Positions 34,452 to 46,088 of a stretch of DNA of 64,000 bases are shown here, one piece after another. Position 1 is the first letter of the stretch. Each line of letters begins with the position of its first letter. The DNA comes from an uncultured bacterium (GTDB taxonomy: Bacteria; Patescibacteriota; Gracilibacteria; Absconditabacterales; Absconditicoccaceae), in contig CALMTC010000002.1 in assembly GCA_937872535.1 (NCBI GenBank), positions 1 through 64,000 of the forward strand, given 5' to 3'. The notes below the pieces were generated by a model that did no database searches, was not told the DNA's origin, and saw only the letters and a program-made list of their open reading frames with translations. Made by a program: the position numbers and the translations under genes.

Positions 34452-34454
34452 TAT

Positions 34455-35100
34455 TTTCAGTAATAACCCAGCGACCTTTAGAGATCCGTGGGGGTTAGCT
34501 AAGGAGTTGTTGAACTCTATGGAAAGACAATTAAAGATACAAAACCAAATAGCTAATTTAAACTGATTAGATGAAGTATCTCAAATAGTGTCTGATATAC
34601 AACACCAAATTAATAATCTGTAAAACCAATACAATCAATGAAACATAAGCTTGATAGATTATGCAAACCAAGCAACTGCATTATCAATGAATCTACAAAA
34701 TTCTCTAGATTCTCTTTGTAATTCAAACCAAACAACCCCTAACTGTGAAAACTTCTTAGCTTTCCAACAAATGCAAGAGGAATCTATGAATTTGGTTATG
34801 GGAATGGCTTGAAGTGTGAGATCGTCATCATTGATTGGTAATCAACTGAATGTTTCACAAACAGTTCTGAAATATTTATCCAATCCAGATAGATATGTCC
34901 CTATTGAGGTTTTAAAATGAGTTATAAATAATTGAATAAGACAACCAGATCCTCAATGAACATTATCGTCTGCTTTCTATAGTATCATAATCAAAAATTG
35001 AGTCAAATATAATATTAAAGTAATTTATGATGAATCACTTAATATAATTCAACATTTTCACTATACTCAGAAAGCTTTATGACCTTTACCAAAATTATAA
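34455..35100 (+). pseudogene. Silent RHS tip cassette interrupted by a TAA stop
   Basis: The frame begins FSNNPATFRDPWGLAKELLN and runs 53 codons to an in-frame TAA at 34621. The same frame is then open for a further 158 codons, with the tip YLSNPDRYVPIEVLKGVINN, GIRQPDPQGTLS and KYNIKVIYDESLNIIQHFHY. The tip has the look of a small RNase-type toxin, but I cannot name it. The TAA splits linker from tip, so this cassette is either inactive or restarts at an internal ATG near 34687. An immunity-like gene follows. Confidence 0.65.
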
Positions 35101-35122
35101 TTTTATATTTGAAAATACTAGT

Positions 35123-35434
35123 ATGCAAATAACTAATATCGTACCTATTGACCTATACAGAAACAATAAATATTTCTTATACGCTTCTATTAAAATGTTT
35201 CTAGATAATAGATACTCCAAAATTATGAATTTTTGTGATGATTTTACTGTTTTATATAGAGAAACTGATAACAAAACACTAGATAAAAATGAGAGTCTTA
35301 TATTTGATGAGGTAGATTCAATATTACAGTTGTATTCTCCATTTTTAAGCGATCGCGAAAAATACCCATATAAAACAGATGAAGATGTACTTAATATTAT
35401 AAATAAGGCTGTTAAATTATTAAATATAGAATAA
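35123..35434 (+). CDS. Putative immunity protein of the fourth tip
   Basis: This 103-residue acidic helical protein begins MQITNIVPIDLYRNNKYFLY and ends NIINKAVKLLNIE. It has no recognised family. It lies 22 bases after the interrupted tip, as each immunity gene here follows a tip, so immunity is inferred from position. It contains no in-frame TGA. Confidence 0.6.
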   Translation: MQITNIVPIDLYRNNKYFLYASIKMFLDNRYSKIMNFCDDFTVLYRETDNKTLDKNESLIFDEVDSILQLYSPFLSDREKYPYKTDEDVLNIINKAVKLLNIE

Positions 35435-35436
35435 TA

Positions 35437-35556
35437 GCTTGCTGAGAAGTCCCAATTCTACCAGATGCGAGAGATCTCTTAGCTGCCACAGTATATTGTG
35501 GACTATGAACCAACTGTAGCACCGAAATATGATTAGCTTGAGTCTGATTTGTCTTT
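35437..35556 (+). pseudogene. Decayed remnant of a fifth RHS linker
   Basis: In code 25 the frame reads CGEVPILPDARDLLAATVYC and then GTNCSTEIGLAGVG, clearly homologous to the CGEFPIAPDARDLLAATLYC linker of the expressed RHS. Neither core nor tip remains, and the frame runs into the convergent AlkD-like gene. This marks the worn end of the cassette array. Confidence 0.75.
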
Positions 35557-36249
35557 TTAAATGCTCATGAAAATTTTTCTTTCCTGCTTATCAAAGTGTT
35601 CCAGACTATATCTCAGAGCAGTTCTAGGCATCGTGCTAGCTCGTTTGGTGAGAAATTTTCTTAGTAATTCAGTATCTTTTTTACCGACCTCTCTCAGCAC
35701 CCATCAGACAGCCTTGTGAATCAGGTCATGAGAATCGTTTATGAGAACCTCCGCTAGTAGTAAACTAGGTTTTAAAAGTCATTTTCTGATAAATCCCAGC
35801 GTCGATATGATAGAAATTCTTTTCTTCCAGAGATTATCACTACGAGCAAATTCAAAAAGCATCTCGTGATTTCACTCAATCAAATAATCTCCAAGAAGAG
35901 CGGGAGCGGTGGCGTCGACCAGATCCCAGTTATTTACCGCTTTCAAATTTGCCAGATAAAAATCGATAATTTTTTTCTTATCAGCTCACTTTTTTTGGTA
36001 CTGATAGACCAAAATAAATAATCCAACCAGTCTATCTTCGTGAAACTTACTAGCCAAAAGCTTCTGTAGTGTAGAAAAATCAGCTTCTAAAAACTGCTTC
36101 GCTACAGTTCTCATCTGCGGAACAGTCACTCCCAAAAAAATATCTCCCTCTCCATATTCTCCCTTTCCAGTCTTAAAAAAACGAGGAAAAAAAGCCTGTT
36201 TCTCAGGATCAACATGAGCACGAATTTCTTTGCTAATTTTTTCAAACAT
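35557..36249 (-). CDS. AlkD-like DNA alkylation repair protein
   Basis: This 230-residue helical protein matches the AlkD family of HEAT-like-repeat DNA glycosylases, which remove positively charged alkylated bases such as N3-methyladenine. Recognisable parts are FFKTGKGEYGEGDIFLGVTV, PQMRTVAKQF, NNWDLVDATAPALLGDYL with the conserved Trp-Asp pair, and the closing MPRTALRYSLEHFDK. I chose ATG 36249; a TTG one codon upstream is possible. It is convergent with the RHS array, and its stop sits at the array's decayed edge. Confidence 0.88.
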
Positions 36250-36273
36250 CAAAAAAATTTTATTCTGCTTAAA

Positions 36274-36750
36274 TTAAAGCATTTTATCAATAAACAAAAT
36301 TCCATCAAGATGATCGACCTCGTGCTGTATGATCACAGAATCAAATCATTTAAATTTCTTGGTCTGCTGTTTTCCAGAGATATCAAGGTAAGAAACTTTG
36401 ATCTCTTCGTGTCTCAAAACTTGTCCTGTAATACCAGGCAGCGAAAGACAAGCCTCCTCTTCAATGATCATTTTCTCAGATTTCGCGATGATAGTCGGAT
36501 TGATCATGATCTGTTCTCCGAGCAAATCAAGCTGTTTTCCTTTCTTTTTCCACTGAGTCGTTGCGATCAGTCTGATATTCAAACCAACTTGCGGCGCGGC
36601 AAGTCCCACTCCATCAAAATCTCGCATCAGATCAAGCAAATCAAGTCAAATAGTCTTGATATCTTTAGACACTTTCTCTATGGGCTTCGCGACAGATCTG
36701 AGGATAGGATTATCTTTTCAGGTCTGTAATACATATTTTTGGCTACTCAT
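36274..36750 (-). CDS. def: Peptide deformylase
   Basis: This 158-residue protein has the three deformylase motifs: GVGLAAPQVG, EEACLSLPG (motif EGCLS with Ala in place of Gly) and QHEVDHLDG, whose HExxH supplies the two metal-binding histidines while the cysteine of CLS supplies the third ligand. It removes the formyl group from nascent proteins. The start at 36750 (MSSQKYVLQTGKDNPILRSV) is the one that keeps the conserved NPILR segment. The frame crosses several TGA glycines. It is 24 bp upstream of the AlkD-like gene, probably one transcript. Confidence 0.95.
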
Positions 36751-37534
36751 CTCAAAAAAATAACGAAAATAATTAAAACTCACCATACTGATTACTTTTT
36801 TTTTTACAATAATTTTTTCTAAAAAATTAAATTCTGCTAAACAACTGCTAAAATAATTCTCTAGAAAAAGAGAAAAAATTTTCACAAAAGATCTCTGGAA
36901 AACACTGTCAAAGCAAGTCTATCTACTAGTTTTATTTACATTAGAAGGATAAGAAATTCTCTCTATAATCTCCATTTTCAAAAACTAATTTCACTGAAAA
37001 ACTGATAAAGTAGAGCTTCGCTGGAGTTCGCTTGTCGGATGTCGGAACCACAGCTTGATGTGTAGACTCAAATTTTTTCAAAATTTGATAGTCGAACGAA
37101 TCCCTGTGGGAGACCGAAGCGACCAGAAGAGTGATGTAGTCAAACAGAACAGAGCCGATTCTTTGATGATGAGGCGAGCTTCTAGAAAAAACAATGAAAA
37201 CAAGCCAAAGAAAAAAGAGCTAGATTGGTGACGACGAGGGGTTTTTGAGTTTTTTCACTTTCAAATTGTTTGTGATCCCGTGAAGATTTTTAGATTGAAT
37301 CGTAACGGGATTTACCTGGTAGAAAAAAAGTAATGCCGGTCCGGCGAGGACAAAATCAGCGAAAGATTTTTGAAGAAAATATGTAATGACAAAAAAGCCT
37401 GCCTACGGCAAGCAGGTATGCCACCCGGTGAGGGTTTTAATATTGTTAAAAATAGTAAAAATTTTTTCAATATTTATCCTTGTACTCACCACTAATTTCA
37501 CTACACTGCCACTAATTTATTTTTCGATGAAAAA
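36751..37534. other. Repeat-rich intergenic region, about 780 bp
   Basis: I see no supportable gene here. The part at about 37090-37370 is a degenerate copy of the element in the gap at 1.9-2.3 kb, sharing GGGGTTTTTGAGT and CGGTCCGGCGAGGACAAAAT. A 19-bp hairpin, CCTGCCTACGGCAAGCAGG, lies at 37398-37416 and matches the one at 18699. An AATATTG...CAATATT inverted repeat near 37440-37476 precedes the alpha-2-macroglobulin gene. GC content in the middle is higher than in flanking genes. Confidence 0.6.
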
Positions 37535-40500
37535 ATGAAAAAAAATTGGAAAAATTTTTTGGGTATTATTCTTTGATTTATCCTTGTCTGAGGAGGGTAT
37601 GTTTTTTTTGTCCAGCCGTACATTTTATCAGACAAGCCAGTTTCATCAGAGACAAAAAATCAGCTAACACCTCAGCTTCTAGCCGACGAGCAGATCAACT
37701 CTGTCACTTTATGATTTGGCGACCAAGCTCAGGAAGCTCCAGCTTGAATACCTCAGCTTTCTTATGTCAATGGAACTTTAGGCTATCAGTACTCAGAATG
37801 TAATCGAGCTCCAGAAGCACTTTACTGTAATGGTAATAAAGAAATTATAGCTTCAGATCGATTGTTTCAAAAATACGGTTCTCAGCTCAAAGACCAGAAT
37901 TTTCAGTTGCACAAATTGACTTTGAATCAGCAGGATTATCCAGAAAAAATAATTTTTCAGCAAAAAGATTTTAAGGGAGAAATACGAGCAGGAAAGTACC
38001 AAAACTCTGGGGATCAGATCGTTTTTGATACACCAAACGATGAGCAGGGTATTGTGATAAGACTTTGAAAAGATATATGGCTAAAAAACGCCGGTATGAT
38101 GGCATCAGGAAGTTTGCTTTGGATTCCAAAAAATTTTATTTCAGTTTCACCAAGATATTATCAAGTCATTTTTAGTCACCAAGAGAGCTGAGTTCAACAA
38201 GATTTTTCGAGAGCATCAATTCAAAATCCAGCAGCTCAGACGATCGATTTCTCAAATTCAGAAGCTCACTCAGACCAAAATGTCGTCCAGAAACGCATAG
38301 ATCAGGAGGGACAGACATCGTTTTCGTACGGTTCAAATAGAGCTACGACTATTTTCTGAAGAGAAACCAAAGTCTCAAACACTCACAATCTCAACCTGAT
38401 CGGGCCATCATGAGTGATCTCTTTCGTTGGCTATGCCAGATCATCAGCCACTCCAAAAGTTTCAATCAACGATTTTTTGGGAAATCAACTTGCTCCAAAT
38501 TTTTATAAAGTTTCTTTTTCTGGTAACAATCTCCTCATTTCTTTCAAAAATCTTCCACCAAAAGGAAAATTTGTTATCAAACTCCAAGACAAAACACAAG
38601 ATTTTATGGTAAAATTTGGAACTTTTTCTCCCTTTGTCCAGACGCTCGAAAAAAATATCACTAAAATCGATAAGCTGGTAGGCGACTACTCAGATGGTAA
38701 CTACAGACAAGTCAAAAAAACTGTCTCAGTCAATAATTTTCATCTGTGTTTCAATCAGCCACTCGATCAAAAATCAGTAAGAAATTCATTTGCTCAAAGT
38801 TTTTCTTCTGGTGCTTATTCACTGGTCTTTTCACAAACCAACGAAGACTATTCTGATAGTGAAAATAATGACTTCTGTCTTATGTTTTACTACTATCTCG
38901 ATCCAGAAAAAAATCACACATTTGAGCTCAAAAATATTCAGAGTATTTTTGGAGAAAAACTATCCACGAAAATAAGTATTCCAAAGCACGATCTTCCAGA
39001 CGAACATTTTTTCGCGACAGTAGCTGGAAACACAGTCAATGTCTTGCCAAAAAACGGCTACCTAGGAGATAAAATCCAGATAGCATATAAAAATATCAAA
39101 CAGATAGACATCGACTATCGTACTTGTAGCCTGCTTCAGGATCCGAAAAAGATAGAAGCGAATCTGAGAAAAAATACGATAGGTTCTCAAAGAGATATTT
39201 TGTTCAGTTTTATGAACTGTGAACCTCAAAAATCTCAGCAGATCACATTTCCAAATTTTCAGCGACGATCAAATAAAGTTTTGGATTATCCAGTAAATAA
39301 AATTTTTGGAAATAAAGTGCCGTCACTTTTCCGGGTCGGAGTTGATAGTTCGCTCGAGAAATCTCAGGGGAAATTTTTTCAGCGCACCAATATCGGTCTG
39401 ATGGGAAAATATGCTCAGGGAAAATTATTTGTCTGGTCTCACGATCTCGTTAATGGAAAACCTTTCAAAGATATTATTCTGGTTCTCAATTATTTTGATC
39501 CTGTTAGCAAAAAATGGATCTCTATCTCTCAGACAGGAGCTCAGGGAGCTAGCATTTTTTCTGTTCCAGTGACAGATCAATTTATCGATGGGTTTTTGCT
39601 AGCAAAGACGGTAGATGATGAAGCTTTTATGATGCTCCAGGATCTCTATTTTGAATATAATCCAGATGCTAGTTTAGAAAATTATCAGCAGTGAGCTTCT
39701 TATAATAACTCTTTTGCTATTGATAGCTGGCAGATTGGTGCAGGAAGATCTTGGGAAAGCCCGTATGGTTTGAGATTGTATGCTTATACCGACAGAGCTT
39801 TGTACAAACCAGGAGATGATGTTTTTGTATCATGATGGCTCAGAAGGCAGTCTCGCCAAGGGACATTAGTGACTGGAGCTATCGAGATCACAGCCAATGA
39901 CGCTCAGTGACAACAAGTTTACAGTACGAGCTTGGCTAAAGTTGACGAGTTTGGTGGCTTCAAAGCAACATTTAAACTACCAAAGACCAGTAATTTATGA
40001 GGCTACACTATCTCATACTCCTACACCGATCCAGCTTCAAAAAATCAGCAATCTACTTACTATAGCACTTATTTTAGAGTCGATGAGTTCAAGAAAAACT
40101 CTTTTGCAGTAAAAAGTCAGTTTATAGAAACTGAAGAAAAAAAGCGTTATCTGAGAATCGAGCCATACTACTATTTTGGTGGTAATCTCAAAAAATATAA
40201 TGCTCAGCTTCAGTATTCACTTCTGGCGACTAACTACGGCTACCGAGACTGGGAGTCTTGTGGAAAAGTGCGATGTGACGAGCCGATCTACTATGCCAAA
40301 ATTTGGTGAGCAGCTACCAACTCATGAGGTTCTTTGAGTTTGCCAGATTATCAGAAAAAAAGTTTTGATATAGATTTGGAAAAAATTCAGACAAATATGC
40401 CAGCATCATTATCGATCGATGCTACGATTACTGACGACCAGACCAAGGAAGTTCTATCAAAAAATATTGTAGAAACGATATATCCAGACTATCTGGTTTG

Positions 40501-43500
40501 AGTGAAATGATACGATTACAACTGGAAAGATGCAGCAGATAAAAAAATTACAGTGAAAGGAAATACGCTGAAATTTAAATCAGATGATGCTAGTGAGCTA
40601 AAAAATTATCAGCCAAATAGAGACGGAGGAGAGATCAAAGCCTTGATTTATTACAAAGATTATTCAGTTCAGTCAGAGCTTTGACCAGATGGAGAGCGAT
40701 ATTTTGCTGATGGAGCTAAATTTCAAAAAGTTCAAGAAAAATCTATAAAACTAGCATCAGATGGTTCATTTAATCTCGTCTTTGATGCTGAAAAAGTGTG
40801 AAGCTATTTCATCAGATTCATCTACAAAGAAAAATTTGAAGTCAATCACCAAGTCAATCTCTATGCGACAGACGGTATTTCACCTCGTTTCTACGGAGAG
40901 ATGTCAAATAATTTTGCACTTTCAGTCTATGCTCGTGACAAAAACTACCAAGACGGAGAGAAAGCAGAAATAAATATCGAGCCGTACATCAAGGGAGCGA
41001 CAGTTTTGGTCGCAGTCGAAAAAGAAGGGGAAGTGCTTTGGTCTGAGGAAAAAATTCTCGATGGTTCGCCAATCCAAGTCCCAATCAGTAAAAAATGGTA
41101 TCCAAATGCTCACATCTCAGTGGTCCAAATCGTTGGAGAATCTATCAACAAAGATATCTCGCTCAATCGTAAAGAGCCAAGATTTTTCATCTGATACACA
41201 AATATAAAACTTGCTCCAGAGATGATGAAAATAAACTATGCCGTCAAAGTAACGACAGAAGATGGCAAACAGCTCGATCGCTACGAGCCTAGACAAAAAA
41301 TAAAAGTTTCGATCAAAGCGACCAACTATCTTGGCCAGCCAGTAAAAACCAGAATGAGTATTGGTATCGTTGACAAAGCGCTTATAGACCTCTACGACGA
41401 GATCAAGAGGCCTCTCGAAAGTTTTTACATGTTCACAAATCCAGGTTTTAGAATCGTAGCAAATTACAAAGTTCTTTACAAAGCTCTCAGAGTTTTTACT
41501 GCCGACGGTACGAAGTGATGAGGTGGAGGAGGTAATCCTTCAGGACCTATCAATTTAGCCAACCCGAGAAAAAACTTTTTTGATGTCGCATACCGAAGAG
41601 GTGGAGAAATCACAAACGAAAAGGGAGAACTTGAGTTTACTACTCAGCTTCCAGACAATCTGACGACACGAATGATCGAGCTGATTTGAGTCACCAAAAA
41701 TGGAGAGATGGGAACGAGCAGATCATTTTTCAAGGTCGGTAAAGATGTTATTCTGCTGCCAAATCTGCCAAGATTTATTGCTATGGGAGATTCGATTTCT
41801 GTGCCAGTCGCGATCATCTCTGAGAAATCAATCACAAACATTGAACCAAAAGGATTTATGAGTATCGGTACGACAAAAGTTCCACTCATTATCACGAAAA
41901 ATAACGGTAATTTTATGTTTCAGCTCGATACGAACTGACTCGATCAGTCGGAGCTTATCAAAAATGAAACGCTTAAAATTACTCTCGAAGCTCCTGGAGC
42001 CGATGCGGTAGAAATGCAAATTCCAATCAGAAAAGAATGATCTACTGCTGCTACTTATAAAAATTTTTATTCTGCAAAACTCAAAGACAGAATTCTATTG
42101 TCTGGTGAATCAGTAGTAGCAAACATCAAAGTCACAGTTTCAAATCTACCTATCTCGACAGTAGAAAATGCAATCAGATATTTGATGAGATATCCTTATG
42201 GTTGTGTGGAGCAAAAGCTGAGCTGATTGTATCCACTTTTGATAGCTAAATCACTCGCTCAGAGATGATTTATCTCCAAAGATCTCATCAACAGTGACCA
42301 AGTCTATCTCCAAAGATATGAAGATTCAGTAGGTGAAGTAGTCACTCGTCGATTTTCACTCAAAGATCTCGTCCAGGAAGTTCTTCTCGGTATTTACAGC
42401 AAACAGCAACCATCAGGACTTTTCGGTTATCGATGATATGCTGGAGAAGTACCGAACTATGAACTTTCAGTTTATGTGTATCAGGTTTTGTCATCAGTAA
42501 AAAAACTTTGATATACAGTAGACCAAAAAGTATTTGATAGATTAGGTTCAGCACTAAGCTCTACACCTCCTAATTCTAGTCGATTGACGCTCTATGTTTC
42601 GATGGTGAAAGCGATGAATGGACTGCCAGTTGATCTGAATAGAGTGAAAGAAATCATCGCTCAAGACTCAAAAAATATGGTCAATAAACTCTATGCTTAT
42701 GCGATTTTTGTTTACAATGGGCAAAAAGATGACGACCTCAAAAAAGAATTGATCACTTACTTCAAAAATAATTTTACTCAGCCATCTGGATACGGACCGT
42801 ATAATAATCTCAGTATTCTCAAAGCTATTTTTGTGAGATCATTAGTAAAAAATGGAACGATAGATGAGGCGACTCCTTATATTCTCGAGTTTCATAAATC
42901 AGTCAATGAGTATGGGTATCGAAGTCGATCAACTCAGGAAAATATCCAGATTATTTTGGCTATGGCAGATTTTATGAACTCTCGAAATAAAAAAGCAGAC
43001 TATACATTTGATGGAACGATCTGATGACAAAAAATAGCAGGCAAATTGACTCAGGATATCGTGAGTAAAACTATGAACTTTACAGCAAAAAATATTTCAG
43101 ATCTTGCTATCGATTTTTCAGCATCAGATAAGCTTCTTTTGGATATTGATGTAAATTTTGTACCAAAAGATAAATCAGTCCTCAGCGACGAACTTCACGA
43201 GATGTCTCAGCTTTCGTTTGATGTGAATGACAAAAAAATCTCAGCTCTTGAGATCGGAGAAAAAATGAAGGTAACTGGTTCGTTTAGGACGAAAAAGTGA
43301 TCAAACCAAGTAGCTGTGTCATTCAATATCCCAGCCAATACGACGATCATCAATCCAGCTCTTTGACAGGCGAGTTCTGTGTCTCAGCAAAATAACAACT
43401 ACGTAAACGACGGCTATGGCTACTCCAGACCTGAACAGATTGAAAATGGCATAGCATTCAAATCAATGGGAAGCGTCACCAGCTGGTATAACTGTTCGCC

Positions 43501-43675
43501 ATCTCACTCTGAAATGAGATTTGATCGTCTTTTCCTCTACTACGAAAATCTCCCAGCAGGTGCTGGCTGTACAATCACTTTTGAACTGATGAAAACTCAT
43601 CTCGGCTCTTCTCAGCCTATCAAAGCTCAGTTCTTTGAAATGTACGACACCAATGTTCGAGGTATAGACTACTAA
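37535..43675 (+). CDS. Bacterial alpha-2-macroglobulin family protein
   Basis: This 2,046-residue protein has an N-terminal membrane anchor (FLGIILGFILVGGGYVFFVQP). Repeated beta-sandwich (MG) domains follow, an MG2-type segment near LYAYTDRALYKPGDDVFVSG and an A2M-type segment near ELPDNLTTRMIELIGVTKNG-like sequence. The thioester motif YPYGCVEQ with Cys1557 and a downstream helical toroid are intact. Bacterial A2Ms trap proteases at the cell envelope by covalent thioester capture, usually beside penicillin-binding protein 1C; no pbpC is adjacent here. The correct frame starts at 37535, as the ATG at 37527 is out of frame. Many glycines are TGA-coded. A terminator follows. Confidence 0.9.
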
Positions 43676-43676
43676 A

Positions 43677-43702
43677 AAAACTTATTCTGACTATTGTTCA
43701 GG
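43677..43702 (+). repeat. TTCTGA short dispersed repeat
   Basis: AAACTTATTCTGACTATTGT then TCAGG, directly after the A2M stop codon. It is a member of the family best seen at 63854. Confidence 0.65.
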
Positions 43703-43711
43703 AAAACAAAA

Positions 43712-43740
43712 AAGAGAGGCTGATATGCCTCTCTTGCTTT
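43712..43740. terminator. Bidirectional hairpin terminator
   Basis: AGAGAGGC and GCCTCTCT arms with an A-run before and a T-rich stretch after. It lies between the convergent A2M and lipoprotein genes. Confidence 0.8.
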
Positions 43741-44358
43741 TTACCACATAAACTGCTTTACAGGTAGTTTATGTTTTTTTGCTATATCCAAAAAATGTTT
43801 TTCGATAGCAGATTTTATTTGATTCTCATACAGAACAGAAATTTTTTTGGACACAGTAGCATTATAAAGAGCCTTTTCCAAAGAAATAAGATTCTTTATT
43901 CTGCTATCTCTTAGACTGTTTTCTACGGCAGCTCTTTGAGAACCACTTGAAAAACTAGCCAAAAAATTTTCATAGTCCGAGTCTGTTTTATAAAAGAGAA
44001 CTCGGAAATTTTTGCTGCTAAGCGTGAGACTGTCACACTTAAAAATAATTCCTTCTGGCTTTTTTATCACCTCCACCGATCTATTCGGCATATAAAGAAT
44101 GATAATGTTAGCTACAGGGAATTGTAATTCATCTTTTACTGGTTTATTCCAGTAAAGGGCTTCACTAAAACTATATTCGAGTTGGATATCATTAAACTCT
44201 AATATAATTATTGATGCGAGTGCATCAATTTCTTTTTGTAGCTCCTCAACGGGTTTCTGTTCTACAACAAACTCAGGTTTCTTTGTGATTTTGGGGTCTG
44301 AATCTATGCACCCAAGTAGCCCAAATACAAGGGCAAAAAGTAAGATTTTTACTTTCAT
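43741..44358 (-). CDS. Putative lipoprotein, 205 residues
   Basis: The chosen start gives MKVKILLFALVFGLLGCIDS, a signal peptide with a lipobox (LLGC), so the mature protein would be a membrane-anchored lipoprotein starting at Cys17. A longer in-frame start exists upstream but would bury this signal. The mature part is alpha/beta, with KPEFVVEQKPVEELQKEIDA and a Lys-rich end. I recognise no domain. The frame contains no TGA. It is divergent from rny. Confidence 0.78.
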   Translation of the reverse strand: MKVKILLFALVFGLLGCIDSDPKITKKPEFVVEQKPVEELQKEIDALASIIILEFNDIQLEYSFSEALYWNKPVKDELQFPVANIIILYMPNRSVEVIKKPEGIIFKCDSLTLSSKNFRVLFYKTDSDYENFLASFSSGSQRAAVENSLRDSRIKNLISLEKALYNATVSKKISVLYENQIKSAIEKHFLDIAKKHKLPVKQFMW

Positions 44359-44517
44359 CTTTTTTTTATTTTTTTTGAGGAGATATGATAATGGTAAAAA
44401 AAAGAAAGTCAAGGGAATAGTGAAATAAGAAATGCTCGGTTGCATTTTTGATGAAAAAAAGTATTCTAGCAAAGTCCTGTGCCTACTATTTTTAGTATTA
44501 TAAAAAATATCAAATAC

Positions 44518-46029
44518 ATGAGTTTTTTAACTGTATTAACCTATCTGGCCTTGCTTGGAGTTTGAGGAACTTCAGGGTATCTAGTTTATCAAAGAGTCCG
44601 AAGAGAACAGCTTTCAGCTTATAAGAAAAAAATAGGAAAAGCTGAACATATTGCTGAGGAGATCCTAGAAAAAGCTGAGAAGAATTTAAAAGAATCAGAA
44701 GAGAAGGCAAAAGGGATAATAGAAAACGCCCAAAAAGACATTGATAAAAGATATGAAAAAATTGATCAAGTAGAAGAGAGATTGATCCAGAAAGAAGAAA
44801 AAATCGATCAAAAATATGATAGTCTGGAAAAAGAAAAAGAAAATATAGCTAAAAAATCTCAAGAACTAGATGCTCTTTCACAAGAGCAGAGAGAAAAACT
44901 TTCTCAGATTGCCAAGCTTAGTTACGAAGATGCGAAGCAGGAATTGCTTTCGATAGTAGAACAAGAGCAGAAAAAAGATATTTTGGCATTTGTAGAAAAG
45001 TTTAAAACAATCAAACAAGAAGAAGCAGAAAAAGAATCTGTTCATTTGTTGACCAAAATTCTTCCAAGAATTGCTATGAATTCTGTCAGCGAATATACTG
45101 TTTCAAGTGTTGATATTCCTTCAGAAGATGTCAAAGGGAAACTCATTGGAAGAGAAGGAAGAAATGTATCATACTTCGAAAAAATTAGTGGTGTAGAAGT
45201 TTTGATTGATGATACGCCACTCATCGTGAAACTTTCTTCATACGATCCAGAAAAAAGATATATCGCTACTGAGACTCTCAAAAGACTCGTAAAAGATGGT
45301 AGAATAAATCCAGTTTACATCGAAAAAACATATACAGAAGTTCTAAATAGTATCGAAGACCTTCTCATTGAAAAAGGGAAAGAAGCTTTGCAGATGCTCA
45401 ATTTGCCAATGATGAAACCAGATGTAATGAGAATGATTTGACAGTTTCATCTGAGATACAGCTATGGTCAAAATCTATGGATTCACTCGATCGAAGTAGC
45501 GAGAATTGCAGAATCATTAGCTGTAGAAATGGGGCTAGATGGGTTGCTTGCTAAGAGAGCAGGGCTTCTTCACGATATCGGGAAAGTAGTGGCAGCCAAT
45601 GGTCAGTCTCATACGAAGATTGGTGCTGAAGTTCTCAGAAAATACTGATTTGATGATGTGATCGTCAATACAGCTGAAGCTCACCACTACGATGTGCCTA
45701 TCACTCATCCAATTTGATGGATAGTCACGGCAGCGGATGCACTTTCTGCTGGTAGACCATGAGCTAGATTCAATACCAAAGCAATCTTCGTAGAAAAAAT
45801 GTCAGAGCTAGAGAAGCTCATCAGTGGTGTACCATGAGTGGATAAGGTGCATATTATGCAAGCAGGTCGTGAGATTATGATCTTCGTAAATCCTAGTGAA
45901 GTAGACGACCTCTGAGTCGAAAAGCTCATCAAGGAAGTAGCAGTCAGAGTAGAGGACCAGCTTGATTATCCAGGTATTATTAGAGTTGTTGCTATCAGAG
46001 AGACGAAAGTTATTGATTACTTGAGATAA
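44518..46029 (+). CDS. rny: Ribonuclease Y
   Basis: This 503-residue RNase Y is of typical length. It has an N-terminal membrane anchor (FLTVLTYLALLGVGGTSGYL), a long charged coiled coil (to about residue 195), a KH domain (GKLIGREGRNVSYFEKISGV) and an HD domain with AGLLHDIGKV and EAHHYD metal ligands. It is the membrane-bound endonuclease that starts mRNA decay. TGA codes for glycine in the anchor and HD domain. The Lgt-like gene follows by about 60 bp, separated by a reverse TTCTGG-family repeat. Confidence 0.95.
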
Positions 46030-46062
46030 AAATATTTTTTCAGTAGTAACCAGACGAAAAAT
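46030..46062 (-). repeat. TTCTGG short dispersed repeat, reverse orientation
   Basis: The reverse strand reads CGTCTGGTTACTACTGAAAA. It begins right after the rny stop codon. Confidence 0.6.
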
Positions 46063-46088
46063 TTTTAATTTATTCAGGAAAAAAGTTT

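Noticed and set aside
37527-37534. ATG at 37527 as start of the A2M gene
   Set aside because: It is out of frame with the A2M protein; the ATG at 37535 is in frame and gives a membrane anchor.
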